From a virus, in IMG/VR virus record IMGVR_UViG_3300037117_000022, positions 1 to 46,800 of that record: DNA of 46,800 bases; one strand, 5' to 3'. The notes below the pieces were generated by a model that was not told where the DNA came from, made no database searches, and saw only the letters and a list, made by a program, of their open reading frames with translations. The number at the start of each line of letters is the position of its first letter. Positions within the stretch are counted from its first letter, which is position 1. Below are positions 8,174-18,009 of the stretch, in pieces. Made by a program: the position numbers and the translations under genes.

Positions 8174-9542
8174 GTGCTGGAGTGATTTTGGGCAGGGCGT
8201 TGAATCCTCGCGCTGCAAGCAATTGCGAGGTGGGACTGGCGAGTGCGCTAGGAAGAATCGAACCCAGCGCTGCTCCTGCCACCGCGCCAGGGATTCCGCC
8301 GCGCCGATATCCCTCTCCGAAGCCCGCGATTGATCCGACCAGCGCGCCCGTTGGCGTTCGGAACTTAGCTAGTGAGTTTTCAAGGATGCCCGGTGCGTGT
8401 TCGGCCATCTCGCCCCGATTGATCACTGGCACGAGGCTGGAAATCCTCTGATTCAAATCCTTCGCTCCCGGCACCACGTCATCTATCGCACGGTCATACA
8501 TGCCGTAAACATTCTTAGTGGTTCCGGTAAGGGCGCTCTGCTCTTCCGGACGCCATGCCTTGATCGTCTTGTTGATTCCGCGCTTCAAATCAATTGCGCG
8601 ATCTGGCGGAACTTGCGGAGGAATGGCGGCGCCAGTGTCAAACTCCGTTGTCATCCGGTTTTTTAGCTTATTCAGCGAGCCGGTGTATTCTTTCGCGTTC
8701 TGATTCTGCCCAGAGGCCGCGTGCAGTTCGGAATCGACGTGATCCAGTGCGGGCTGGAGATTGGCCGTTGCCCCGCCCGCACCCGCCGCTTTCGCTTTGG
8801 TTCGCAAGTCCCCAAGCAACTCATCGGTTTTCCCCTGCGCTGAGTCGGAAACCCCGCCCGGAGTGAGACCCTTGGTTTCATCCAGAATTGCTCGGCCCGG
8901 AGTCTTGCCATAGAGCTTTTCTTTGCCCCGAATCGACAACGCACTTTCGGCAAGATGCGGAGCCATTGCTCGGCCCGCTTCACCGATAATTCCGCCCGCT
9001 GCGCCCGCTTCCGCGCCAGTGTAGGGATCTCCGCCCTGTAACCCGTTAATTGCCCCGCCCTTTAATGCTTGATAGCCGATTCTCCCCGCCGCAGCGAGTT
9101 TCCCGCTCTTTGCGGCCAATTTGGCCTCACCTGGGCCGGGCATGAGGAATTCCGCCGCCTGTTCCCCACCACGCCCAATCGACTGCACTGGGTTGTCGGG
9201 TGTCGCTACCCTTTCCAGCGCGTCGATGCCCGATTGTGGTGCTAACTTCTCCCCGATATAGGGAATCTTATGAATGAGCTTCGAGACTCCAGCCGTGGTG
9301 TTCAACACGCCTTCCCCGACTCCCTCAAGCGCCTGCTCGCCCTGATGAGCAAGGAAGGGGATCGTAGGGTGCAACCATTGCTGAAGTCCCTTGGGATCTT
9401 GGCTTTCATCGTTTTGCTGCCAAATCTTCCAGTCGTCATCGGGGGCGGCTGCCGCAGGCGCAGCTCCGCCGCTCTGCTTCTGAAAGTTCGCAGCTTCTTG
9501 CTCCCAAGGATCTTGCGATTGCTGTGGTTTCTGGTCGGCCAT
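8121..9542 (-). CDS. Putative internal virion (DNA ejection) protein, 473 aa
   Basis: Gly/Ala-rich protein with a charged N-terminus (MADQKPQQSQDPWEQEA), a long amphipathic helical middle and hydrophobic Gly/Ala segments near residues 130-210 and 400-460 (GALVGSIAGFGEG, GAVAGAALGSIL). It ends in a Lys/Asp tail. This composition is typical of podovirus proteins that leave the capsid and insert into the cell envelope during DNA entry. It is the third of three consecutive Gln/Ala/Gly-rich genes between the tail protein and the fibres. No lytic-transglycosylase motif is seen. The ejection role is inferred from composition and order. Confidence 0.72.
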   Translation of the reverse strand: MADQKPQQSQDPWEQEAANFQKQSGGAAPAAAAPDDDWKIWQQNDESQDPKGLQQWLHPTIPFLAHQGEQALEGVGEGVLNTTAGVSKLIHKIPYIGEKLAPQSGIDALERVATPDNPVQSIGRGGEQAAEFLMPGPGEAKLAAKSGKLAAAGRIGYQALKGGAINGLQGGDPYTGAEAGAAGGIIGEAGRAMAPHLAESALSIRGKEKLYGKTPGRAILDETKGLTPGGVSDSAQGKTDELLGDLRTKAKAAGAGGATANLQPALDHVDSELHAASGQNQNAKEYTGSLNKLKNRMTTEFDTGAAIPPQVPPDRAIDLKRGINKTIKAWRPEEQSALTGTTKNVYGMYDRAIDDVVPGAKDLNQRISSLVPVINRGEMAEHAPGILENSLAKFRTPTGALVGSIAGFGEGYRRGGIPGAVAGAALGSILPSALASPTSQLLAARGFNALPKITPALTGAALQLDRKKDEKKD

Positions 9543-10913
9543 CTATTTCACCGTCCATCCGTCTTCGGCTGCCATCTGCTTGGCTTTCTGTGTATCGCCA
9601 TTGGTCTGCCCGAGGTAGTACCGCATCGTGGATTTATTAGGCGTCCGCTCAGGGCCGTCATCTTGCGCGCCGAGATACTTCGACTCATTGCGCCCCTTTA
9701 CAATGTCTTGACTGAAGCGAGACTGACCCAGCGACACCATCTGCTTGATTTGTTGTGGAGTCAGAACAACGCCAGTGAGATAGCCATCCTTGTCCCACTT
9801 CGCCTGCATTCCCTGCAGCCAAGGCTGTGAGTTCTGCGCTTCCGAGATGAGCGCCTGATTCAAGCGGGCACCCTTCTGCAAGCCCATCGTCATGCCAAGG
9901 TGATTGGCGAGCAGGTTCAGCATCGCCTGCTGATCGTGACCCTTCAGCGCTTTTTCTGCACTCTCTGTCATCACGTTAAGGCGCTCGGCGGAGTCCATTC
10001 CCGGACTGAATGCTTTAAATGCTGCCTGCTTCGTCCCTAGATCAGTCTTGTCTGCACGTTCTGCGTCCTTTTTGCCAGCTTCCCCAACATTGAAGGAGAA
10101 CCGCTGCTCTCCAGCCGGGTCAATGTCCTTGAGCTGCTTTTGAAGTTTCTGCGCGGTCGCCTGATCGCCTTTGTTCTGTGCATCTACCAACTGTGCCTGA
10201 AGCTGTTCTTTCGTGCTCTTTGTGGCGAGCGGTTTCTCTGATGCCTGTGCTTTCGCGGTCAGCCAGTCGGTAATCGGCTTGCCGGGGTTCTGCGCTTGCC
10301 ATGCCTCAAATTCCGTCTTGGCTTGTGGGTGCAGTAGGTTTGCCGCTTGCGCGTTTTTCTCCGTAACGTCAGCCGCTGCGGTCGCTGGCGCGAGGTCTGA
10401 TTCCACGTTCGCATGACGGGCTTGCGATTCTTCCAACCCACGCTTTGAGGCGCTGTCCTGGTCGCCTTGCTCTTCTTTGGCGATTCCTGCGAGTCCCTTT
10501 TCAGCTTGGCCTCTGCGAACTGCGTTGTTTAACTGGGTTCCTGGAGCAGAGAGCATCATTCCTGGTGCAAAGAGGTTTCCCGCGATGTTGCCAGCCGTGG
10601 AAAGTCCATGCAGAATCTTGCCCCCAATTCCGGGCATACTCGAGCCTTCTTGCCCGAGGTGTGGAGCGTTCAGCCTGGAGAGGGTCTGCTCGTCACGCGT
10701 TCGCTCCGCTCCCAGCTCGTCTCGGCGTGGGTCTTTTGCCAGAGTCGGCATAGCAAACTTCTGTAGGCCAGTACCAATCATTGGCAATTCGGGGGATTGC
10801 GGTTGTACGTCAGGCGAAGCAATCGGATCGTCAGGAGGCGGCGCGCTCGAGGGTATCGGCTGTGGCATCCCGCCAATAACGAGCGGATTCTGTTTCTGTT
10901 GGATGAAGGCCAT
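9543..10913 (-). CDS. Putative internal virion protein, 456 aa
   Basis: Starts at an ATG sharing its A with the stop of the upstream gene (TAATG). The first 60 residues are Pro-rich and disordered. Residues of about 80-130 hold a Gly/Ala/Met stretch (GLSTAGNIAGNLFAPGMM). Residues 150-330 are Gln/Ala/Lys-rich and likely coiled coil (QLQAQLVDAQNKGD, AQKLQKQLKD). The ending is more globular, with Trp. No catalytic motif is visible. Its place in the internal-protein trio supports a core or ejection role, inferred from position and composition. Confidence 0.7.
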   Translation of the reverse strand: MAFIQQKQNPLVIGGMPQPIPSSAPPPDDPIASPDVQPQSPELPMIGTGLQKFAMPTLAKDPRRDELGAERTRDEQTLSRLNAPHLGQEGSSMPGIGGKILHGLSTAGNIAGNLFAPGMMLSAPGTQLNNAVRRGQAEKGLAGIAKEEQGDQDSASKRGLEESQARHANVESDLAPATAAADVTEKNAQAANLLHPQAKTEFEAWQAQNPGKPITDWLTAKAQASEKPLATKSTKEQLQAQLVDAQNKGDQATAQKLQKQLKDIDPAGEQRFSFNVGEAGKKDAERADKTDLGTKQAAFKAFSPGMDSAERLNVMTESAEKALKGHDQQAMLNLLANHLGMTMGLQKGARLNQALISEAQNSQPWLQGMQAKWDKDGYLTGVVLTPQQIKQMVSLGQSRFSQDIVKGRNESKYLGAQDDGPERTPNKSTMRYYLGQTNGDTQKAKQMAAEDGWTVK

Positions 10914-11503
10914 TAGAACCGCGCTCCCATCGCACCAGCTCCACCCATCACGCTACCTGCGGTTTTTCCCATATTCTGGAAGTTCTGAAACCAGTTATCC
11001 TCTTGTGCCTGCGTTCCTGCCTGAACGTCGTGCGGTTCGATTCCCAAGCTTGACATCTGGGCGCCCACATCTGTGCCATACATTTTCTGAAGGCCGCCTG
11101 CAGCTTCTTGCTGCTGCGTCTGTTTCAAGTCGGCATCCTTTGCCGCAATCCCTTCACTCGCACCGGCTGCCGACTTGTCTTTCAGTCGTGCTGCCTCGTC
11201 CAAAGCCGAGCCGAAGCCAGAAGCGTTATTCGTTGCGCCCTGGTGCTCCATTGCCGTCGAAGCGAGTCCGGAGTTCGAACCACCTGCCCCACCAAGAGCT
11301 GCACTGGTTTGCGCAGTCTGATCCTGCTGGGAGAAGCCTTGTGGACTGTTCAGTTCTCGGGTGAGAAACGGTTGCAGCGTGGCATCAACGTTACCAGCCT
11401 GTGAGCCGTACCCTGTTGCAGCGTCGGAAGCTTGCCCAAAAGCCTGCTTTGCCTGCCCTGCCTGCTGCCCTGCACCGCCGAAGATTGAATTCACGAAGCC
11501 CAT
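10913..11503 (-). CDS. Putative internal virion protein, 196 aa
   Basis: The ATG follows GGGGTGAGTA. The N-terminus (MGFVNSIFGGAGQQAGQAKQAFG) resembles the short Gly/Ala/Gln-rich leaders of podovirus internal core proteins. The body is a low-complexity Ala/Gly/Gln helix and the tail is Gly/Met-rich (GSVMGGAGAMGARF). It is the smallest and first-translated of the three presumed ejection proteins, a size order also seen in other podoviruses. No enzyme motif was found. Confidence 0.7.
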   Translation of the reverse strand: MGFVNSIFGGAGQQAGQAKQAFGQASDAATGYGSQAGNVDATLQPFLTRELNSPQGFSQQDQTAQTSAALGGAGGSNSGLASTAMEHQGATNNASGFGSALDEAARLKDKSAAGASEGIAAKDADLKQTQQQEAAGGLQKMYGTDVGAQMSSLGIEPHDVQAGTQAQEDNWFQNFQNMGKTAGSVMGGAGAMGARF

Positions 11504-11506
11504 TAC

Positions 11507-12097
11507 TCACCCCTGGATATTGCGTTTCGGCCCTGGTTTGGGTCGATTCAAAACTTTGCCAAATCCCCAACCACCCTGCCCACCTAGCCCACTCGCCGTC
11601 CCTGAGCCTGTGGAGTTCAACAGGGTTAACTGCGTACTGCCACCCATCGTCACTGCGGTAGGAGCCGAGCCCCCGTAAGCCACCGGAGAGGATGGCTGTG
11701 AGCCGGGATACTGCGAATACCCGCGAACGTAGTAATTCACCGTGTTTGCCGAATCGTCTTGCGTTGGGAGCGTGAAAATATGTCCTCTGCTCGCGCCGTG
11801 GTCGAAGACGTGTGGCGAGGTGAAACTCGGGTCCGTCGCTACTTCCGTGAAATAGTTAATCCCTCGCTGGATAGGAGCATTGTCTGAGTGGGTGACGTGT
11901 ACCATCTCGCCAGAGACTTTGACATTGATTCCCCCAATCGGCGGAGGAGCTGCGATTTCTCCATTTGCAGAGTTCGCAGAGTTTCTTGCTAGGTTCCGCA
12001 AGTACCCGATAACCCGTTCAAACAAGACACCCGTTTCCGGGTCATCCTGCATGATGTGATTGAGTTGTGCTCCCCCAGAAATCGTGTCTTGCTTCAC
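11507..12097 (-). CDS. Virion-associated protein, 196 aa
   Basis: A GTG start overlaps the stop of the 1766-aa gene (GTGA), with GAGGCG upstream. Residues 1-50 are helical. Residues 55-140 look like a small beta-sandwich of the fibronectin type (VKVSGEMVHVTHSD, NTVNYYVRGYSQYPGS). The end is Gly/Ser/Lys-rich. It belongs to the tail and internal-protein block. No specific family is recognised, so it is called structural by location. Confidence 0.65.
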   Translation of the reverse strand: MKQDTISGGAQLNHIMQDDPETGVLFERVIGYLRNLARNSANSANGEIAAPPPIGGINVKVSGEMVHVTHSDNAPIQRGINYFTEVATDPSFTSPHVFDHGASRGHIFTLPTQDDSANTVNYYVRGYSQYPGSQPSSPVAYGGSAPTAVTMGGSTQLTLLNSTGSGTASGLGGQGGWGFGKVLNRPKPGPKRNIQG

Positions 12098-15000
12098 TGA
12101 CTAACGCCTCTAAACTCCGCCCACGGGTCTTTCTGACCTACCAGCATCAATCGAGACTGCGAACAATACCCGCCTGAGCCGGTCATGCTCATCTCTGCAA
12201 AGATCTTGGAACCGGCAATCTCAATTACCCGCTCTTGATCGTTCTGCGCTGGGTCTGCCAGCGTCAGTGGTAATGGACAGGTGTAGGGATACGTTGCTCC
12301 CAGGGTGTTGGGGTAGAGCTTCAGGTTCATCTTTCCTGAGCCCGCCACATAGGTGGAAAGGTACGTCCAGAGATTCCGCGAAGAACTCATGCCGGGAATC
12401 ATCTGCGCCTGCTTTGATCCAACGAACCCATACGTCGTATAAAGAGGCGTGATTGCTGCACCGTCGTCTGTCGTTTGCTCGGAATCGAGTTGGTAAATCT
12501 TTCCTGAAGCGATTCCGTTGCAAAAGAAGAGGGAAAGCGACAGCCCGTCTGCCTGCTGCACGAAGGCCGCATACGCTGCCGGAATCTGCCAGATTGACCA
12601 CTTGCGGCGCATGTCCACAGCCTTCAAATCACCAAACATGGTGGTATGGACTGGGGTGGAACTCACCATTTCTTCAAACGTGGGACAGCCTTGGTAGTTG
12701 CACATCAACACAACATTCGGAGAGGTCGGAGCTGCATTTACGGGAGCGGTGGGCAGCCAGAAGTTTGGAGTAGGCAGCGGTATCCCTACATAGAACCGGC
12801 GATTCGCTAAATCATTTCTCAGCCAAACAGAGTTACCTGCACTCCAATCGATGTTTTCCCAGATGTTCGTTGCTGTGGTCGGACCTTGTAGTTCCCTGCT
12901 GACCGGGGTAGGAGCTTTGCCAATGAACCCGTAAATTCCCGAGCGGCACGCAGTCAGTAGCCATTCATCGCCATAGTCAAAAGCGTTTGTTCCGCAAGTG
13001 CCTACCGTTGCGGAGACTTGATGCACGGACCAGTCTGAAGGCTCCAAATTTGGAGAGTCTTCTGTCGTGAGCATGGTTCGCTCTTTTAAGAGATAGAGTT
13101 GGTCATAAATCACCGCTCCGCCGTAGCAAGGCTGATTGTTCTGACCATTCGTGTTCAGCGGCCCCGAAACTCCATCCACCGCTTCAGGAAGATCCACGTA
13201 AGACGCGAGCGGGCCCGGAAGCACAGGTTGAAGGGTTGGAAAGACTTCAATCCGGTCAATCTCAAAGTCCGTCAGAGTGGGAAGGCTAAAACCGTAGATT
13301 CTAAGCTGCAAGTCTTCAGGAATCGTGCTCAAAGGCGTGCTCAGAAGCGTCCCGGTAAACGTCTGCATATACGTCTGCGCCGACGATAAGAGCACGTCAA
13401 AGAAGCCGTACCGCGCACCCGACTGCGCCCCGAAAAGGTCGAACGTTACGCCTACATCTCCGCCTGGATTGATGCCCGAAGGACACCGCGCCGTGACTCG
13501 GATGGAATACTGGGTGTTGGGCAGGATGATAGGAACGTTGTAAACATCCTGATACGCTGGTTGGGATAGATACCCGCAAATGGACTGCGTGACGCCAGTC
13601 GTGTTTTTCAGGTAAAGCGAGTTCCCAAAGATCGGGGAGTTCAACAGCGAAATCACCGGCCCTTGCGCTGCGGCTGTGCCAGAGTCAGCGGTTAACCCTA
13701 CATCGGCGTGCGTAAAAGCAGCAGTGAACTGCGAAGAAGACGCAGTGACCACCGTAAAGACCAACCCATTCAGATAGGTGCCCGTGGAGAGCCCATTCAC
13801 TGCAACCGGCTGGCCTGCCGAAAGGGTATTCGTTGCGGTCAATGTAACAATGTTACTTGTGATCTGAAAGGCGGTAATGGTGAGAGCGGGGCCGAATGGG
13901 AAGTTGTAAGCCTGATCAATTGACCAGCCTAACGGCACATTCGGCACTGCCCCGGTGGATGGAATATAGCCACCGTCAAAGCTAAGGTTCAAGAAGTTTG
14001 GAACCTTGTTCTGTGCCAGCCCATAGAACATGCGAGAGCCGTACTGCAGCGTCCATGCAGGTGCACCGATGTTGAGCAGGTTGAAACGGTTGTTCCCTTG
14101 GATGTCTACCGCCTCTCCACTCAATAGCACTGAGTCGGAGAAGGTAAATTTTGCCTGCGTGGTTACATTGTCCTGCACGATTAATGCAGATGACGTATAT
14201 TGCGTGTTGCCTACCGTAAAGACTGTGGGCACGTCTGAGGTGTAGAAGTTCCCGCCTGCAATCCCGTTCTGCCCAGCTTCGGTGATGGCAAACCATCTTC
14301 CCACCACATTTGGCGGCCCTACGGCAACTTGTGAGACGCTGACATAGTTTGATCCTGTGGGGATGGTGAACGTGGACGGCGGTGACGGGGCAGTGAAGTA
14401 TCCATTCCGCGTGATGAACCCGTACACGATCTGTCGAGTACCTGCCCCAATGGGGAAGGTGCTGCCAAGGCTCGCACCCACAACTTGTAACGTTCCACCA
14501 CCTGAGTTCCCATAAATCGGATTCTGATTGGACCCTGCCAAGGCCGCGCCAGGATCAAAGGTGAAGATCGTTCCTGCTGTCGTTGCTTGCCCTTCTTCGA
14601 CTGCGGTGGCAAAGGTTAACCCTGTGGGGTAGTTCGCTACCGTAAACGTTCCTGAAGAGCTTCCTGTCACACTAGCGACTACCGCATCCGTGACGTTCAG
14701 CAACCCATTGGCGTTCAACGTTCCTGAGACAGTGACCAGCTCACCCGGAGCGGGAGCAACACCGTTAATCAAGCTCCACGAGTAGGTTGCGATCCCCCCA
14801 GACAAAGCCGTTTGGGTGATGTTGTAAGAGCCTGAGTTCAGCGATTGCGTGATGGTGAAAACACTGTTCCACCCACTCACGCCTGCCCCAGAAATGGAAA
14901 CCTGGTCTCCTGGTGCAAGGTTTGGCACAGGGACCGTGGTGGTAAGAGTCGCCTGCGTGATCTGATACGTTCCCGTTGCCGAGTCTGGTGCGCCTGTCTG

Positions 15001-17394
15001 CTGGTAATTGGATGTAGGTACTTGGAAGGTAAAGTAATACCGTCCATACTCCGCGTTTGGGGGAGCATCCATCCCAACACTGGTGACCAACCACGTTCCG
15101 TTACCCCACGGGGCGCTGGCTACGTGCACATAAACGGGAATCCCTGAGTTAAAGGCATTCACCAACTGCTGATCTTCGCCCGCTGGGTAGGTAAAGGCGT
15201 TGACGTAATAGATCGTGATAACGTTGCCGGGAGACTTCGAGCCCGGACCCGAGGACCAAAGCACGCATTGCAAATAGCCTGCATCGCCAGGATCGCTCTT
15301 GGCAGCTACTTGCTTGATACCTGCTGTGGCCGCCACGATGGGGTAGCTGTATTGTGGGGTAATTGTTCCTGCGTCTGCGGTTGAGCTCACATTCGCGTGT
15401 ACAAAGGCAATCTCTACCTGCGTCGTCGTCAGCCCCGTTCCGAGGATGGAGAACGTCAGCCCATTCAAATAAGTTGCAACACTCAACCCCGAAATTGTGA
15501 TGACTTCGCCAGCAACATAGCCCTGCGTTGAAGTCGTTAGGGTAACAACATTGCTGGTAATCGAGAAATTGCTAATCATGCAAGTTGAGCCTGCACTCTG
15601 GGCCGCAGAAACGATGCACGGAGCGCCAGGACCATCCTGCGTGACTTTATCCAGCCAGCCTTGTGGAGCGTACTGCAGGGGAATGCCGACGCCCTGCGTC
15701 AATGTCGAAGGCGTGATGTATTGGCGATTGAATGCGCCACATCCACCCGCGTAAGAGCCTGCTGGGGTAATTGAACTCAGCGTTGTTAAGACGCCGGGAG
15801 CGTTGGTGACATCTTCCAGCCACAATTCCCCATTCGCGTCTAAGGCGAAGTTCTTCTGGTTTCCCGCATCATCTTCAAACCCTCCAACCCAATTGAAATT
15901 CGCTTGCGTCGAAGTCGCATAGACGGTAATTGAGCAGTAATCGAGATAGACCGTGCCCGCACCCGAGGTCACAACAAACCGCACCCCAAAACCCGTATTG
16001 TTGACATCGGAATACAGCCAAGGCGCTCCCAGAAGGTCGGTGGCCGAGCCGAAATCGACGGTTCCAGCCGTTGCCGGAAGGGTCAGACTCTCTGCCACCC
16101 CCACGAGAACGCCCGCCTTCAAAAGCTGCGCACTGACTGTTGCGCCTGAGGCTGCGTATCCCTTCAAGGCAACCTGGATGCCGATAATCCCATCGCTGCT
16201 GGGAAGGTCAAACCCAAATCCTGTGACGTTCAGCCCGTCCGACCCTACGTTGGTCAACGTGTAATAAACCGTCAAAACCAACTGATTGATGGATACCGTG
16301 CCTGATCCCGAGGGAATGTAAGCACTGAAGTTCACACCTAGCGAGTTGAACGTTGCAGGCGTCCACGCCGAATACCCCCAGAGATACGCACTGTTTCCGT
16401 AGCCACCCGGCGCAGGCGATGTCGTGAGGGCAAAGCCTACGTTCGTCCCAAAAGGGGTTCCACCATTCGTCAGTTGGAAGCTGAAGTTCGGGGCGGTGCC
16501 CGAATAGGACCCGACAAACGAAACCCCTACACCAATAATCGCTGCACCCGATGGGACAGAGAACCCAAGAGCCGATGCAGAGAGGATCTGTGCGCCAAGA
16601 TACCCGCCACCCGAACCAGCCACGGAGGCAGCAAGATTCGAGATAGCAAGATTCGTCCACGCTGGGGAGCCCGTAGAGATGGCGATGACAGTAAGTTTCA
16701 GGATGACTTGATTGAGATTCGTAATCGTAGGCAGTGGAATGGAGAGAGGCCCACTCTCACCATCTGCCCACCCAGCCGCGAACGTATAACTAGCGCCGCC
16801 GTTGACACTGTAAGACAATATGGCTGAACCGGAGCTCGTATTCGCGGAGAAATTGAGTGTCAGAGTTACAGGGACTGATACCGGCTGCGAGCTGAACCCA
16901 GCCAGCGTCTTGGTACTCGTCTTTGTTCCGAGGCTGCTACAAGACACCGCGATAGACGCAGTGTTTGGGCTGGCATTATAGGTTGCAGGAGATGAGCCGC
17001 CGCCCAGCGAAGCGGTTGCCGAGCCGCTGCTACCAAGTAGGTTGGCAGGATTGGACCACGGCTGCCCCGAACCCGCTGTTGCGGCTGAACTGAACGCCCC
17101 AGACAGTGATCCAGACGTACTTAGTGCGACGGAGGCATACGAGCCGTCATTTAACAGGATGTTGGAGGGAGATGACCACGGAGAGCCAAGGGGAATATCA
17201 AGCGCAGAGCTGCCGCTATTGGGGCCAGTCGAATTGCCCGAGAACGAATAGACAGAACTCAAGCCAGGACGCTGACACCAGCTCCCTGCCATAAAGTCGG
17301 TGTCATAGGTTCGCGGGCTGGCACCTTCGGGCAAGTCTTCAGGCCGCAAGGCCGTAACCAAGCCCCCGAATGTCTCTAACGGTACGTTTGCCAT
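12094..17394 (-). CDS. Very large tail protein, 1766 aa
   Basis: The largest gene in the window. The first 45 residues (ETFGGLVTALRPEDLPEG, ending in QRPGL) resemble the opening of podovirus tail stabilisation/hub proteins. Residues of about 60-500 are Ser/Gly/Thr-rich beta domains. Two Ig-like copies share the phrase ITSNVVTLT / ITSNIVTLT followed by G-x-x-TYLNGL and end in HANVSSTADAGT / HADVGLTADSGT; a diverged relative lies between them. The last 350 residues are less repetitive and rich in W and Y (YDQLYLLKERTML, DYGDEWLLTACRSG). It may be a P22 gp10-like hub enlarged by inserted surface domains. The tail role is likely; the exact part is inferred. Confidence 0.75.
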   Translation of the reverse strand: MANVPLETFGGLVTALRPEDLPEGASPRTYDTDFMAGSWCQRPGLSSVYSFSGNSTGPNSGSSALDIPLGSPWSSPSNILLNDGSYASVALSTSGSLSGAFSSAATAGSGQPWSNPANLLGSSGSATASLGGGSSPATYNASPNTASIAVSCSSLGTKTSTKTLAGFSSQPVSVPVTLTLNFSANTSSGSAILSYSVNGGASYTFAAGWADGESGPLSIPLPTITNLNQVILKLTVIAISTGSPAWTNLAISNLAASVAGSGGGYLGAQILSASALGFSVPSGAAIIGVGVSFVGSYSGTAPNFSFQLTNGGTPFGTNVGFALTTSPAPGGYGNSAYLWGYSAWTPATFNSLGVNFSAYIPSGSGTVSINQLVLTVYYTLTNVGSDGLNVTGFGFDLPSSDGIIGIQVALKGYAASGATVSAQLLKAGVLVGVAESLTLPATAGTVDFGSATDLLGAPWLYSDVNNTGFGVRFVVTSGAGTVYLDYCSITVYATSTQANFNWVGGFEDDAGNQKNFALDANGELWLEDVTNAPGVLTTLSSITPAGSYAGGCGAFNRQYITPSTLTQGVGIPLQYAPQGWLDKVTQDGPGAPCIVSAAQSAGSTCMISNFSITSNVVTLTTSTQGYVAGEVITISGLSVATYLNGLTFSILGTGLTTTQVEIAFVHANVSSTADAGTITPQYSYPIVAATAGIKQVAAKSDPGDAGYLQCVLWSSGPGSKSPGNVITIYYVNAFTYPAGEDQQLVNAFNSGIPVYVHVASAPWGNGTWLVTSVGMDAPPNAEYGRYYFTFQVPTSNYQQTGAPDSATGTYQITQATLTTTVPVPNLAPGDQVSISGAGVSGWNSVFTITQSLNSGSYNITQTALSGGIATYSWSLINGVAPAPGELVTVSGTLNANGLLNVTDAVVASVTGSSSGTFTVANYPTGLTFATAVEEGQATTAGTIFTFDPGAALAGSNQNPIYGNSGGGTLQVVGASLGSTFPIGAGTRQIVYGFITRNGYFTAPSPPSTFTIPTGSNYVSVSQVAVGPPNVVGRWFAITEAGQNGIAGGNFYTSDVPTVFTVGNTQYTSSALIVQDNVTTQAKFTFSDSVLLSGEAVDIQGNNRFNLLNIGAPAWTLQYGSRMFYGLAQNKVPNFLNLSFDGGYIPSTGAVPNVPLGWSIDQAYNFPFGPALTITAFQITSNIVTLTATNTLSAGQPVAVNGLSTGTYLNGLVFTVVTASSSQFTAAFTHADVGLTADSGTAAAQGPVISLLNSPIFGNSLYLKNTTGVTQSICGYLSQPAYQDVYNVPIILPNTQYSIRVTARCPSGINPGGDVGVTFDLFGAQSGARYGFFDVLLSSAQTYMQTFTGTLLSTPLSTIPEDLQLRIYGFSLPTLTDFEIDRIEVFPTLQPVLPGPLASYVDLPEAVDGVSGPLNTNGQNNQPCYGGAVIYDQLYLLKERTMLTTEDSPNLEPSDWSVHQVSATVGTCGTNAFDYGDEWLLTACRSGIYGFIGKAPTPVSRELQGPTTATNIWENIDWSAGNSVWLRNDLANRRFYVGIPLPTPNFWLPTAPVNAAPTSPNVVLMCNYQGCPTFEEMVSSTPVHTTMFGDLKAVDMRRKWSIWQIPAAYAAFVQQADGLSLSLFFCNGIASGKIYQLDSEQTTDDGAAITPLYTTYGFVGSKQAQMIPGMSSSRNLWTYLSTYVAGSGKMNLKLYPNTLGATYPYTCPLPLTLADPAQNDQERVIEIAGSKIFAEMSMTGSGGYCSQSRLMLVGQKDPWAEFRGVSQ

Positions 17395-18009
17395 TTAGTT
17401 GTGAAAGTAGTACAAGTCCCGAACCGCTCCCCACTTCACTTTCGGGTCACGTACCATGTACTGCAACGTCGTTCGATCTACGCCGGAACAGGCGGTCATT
17501 GTCGGCTTGTTCAGCCATCCCGGAAACTTGGAAGCCTTAACGATGAATGACGGCTTGTACCCAGGGAATGCAAGGCTCCCGAGTTCAAGGGAGAAGTACC
17601 GGTTGCTCCCGCAAGTCTCTGGGCCGCTTATGCTTCCACCGCAGAGTGCTAGGTCCCAGTTATTCGATACCGCCGCGCCTAGCATTCGCTGTGCCCATTC
17701 GGGCGGGTAGTAGCAATCCTCGCAGGGAAAGCAGAGCCAGCGGCCGGTCGCGTGTTTCATCCCAAATTCAGCCGACCAGTAGCAGTCGGATACTTTCAGC
17801 TTCCCCGCCGTGCGGAAGTAGCGGAACCGCTTATCCTTCATCGATGCAACAATCGCTTTTTGCCGCGCCGCGATCTTTTCATCTTCCGTATTGTCGGTGA
17901 CGATGACTTCAAAGTCCTGATGCGTTTGCCCCATGAGGGACCAAAGGCACGTCGCCAACATAACTGGACGGTTGTAGAGTGAGACGATGTAGCTGATGTC
18001 CGGTGTCAA
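17395..18009 (-). CDS. GT2-family glycosyltransferase (first of a pair)
   Basis: TTG start overlapping the stop of the upstream glycosyltransferase (TTGA). The product is 204 aa. The N-terminus ISYIVSLYNRPVMLATCLWSL and FEVIVTDNTED follow the GT2 nucleotide-sugar fold. CFPCEDCYYPPEW holds the metal-binding D/E-x-D-like site near residue 95. The C-terminus is short, suggesting a minimal catalytic domain. It transfers a sugar to an unknown acceptor. It lies inside the structural operon, not near host-takeover genes, so a virion protein could be the substrate; that is inference. Confidence 0.82.
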   Translation of the reverse strand: MTPDISYIVSLYNRPVMLATCLWSLMGQTHQDFEVIVTDNTEDEKIAARQKAIVASMKDKRFRYFRTAGKLKVSDCYWSAEFGMKHATGRWLCFPCEDCYYPPEWAQRMLGAAVSNNWDLALCGGSISGPETCGSNRYFSLELGSLAFPGYKPSFIVKASKFPGWLNKPTMTACSGVDRTTLQYMVRDPKVKWGAVRDLYYFHN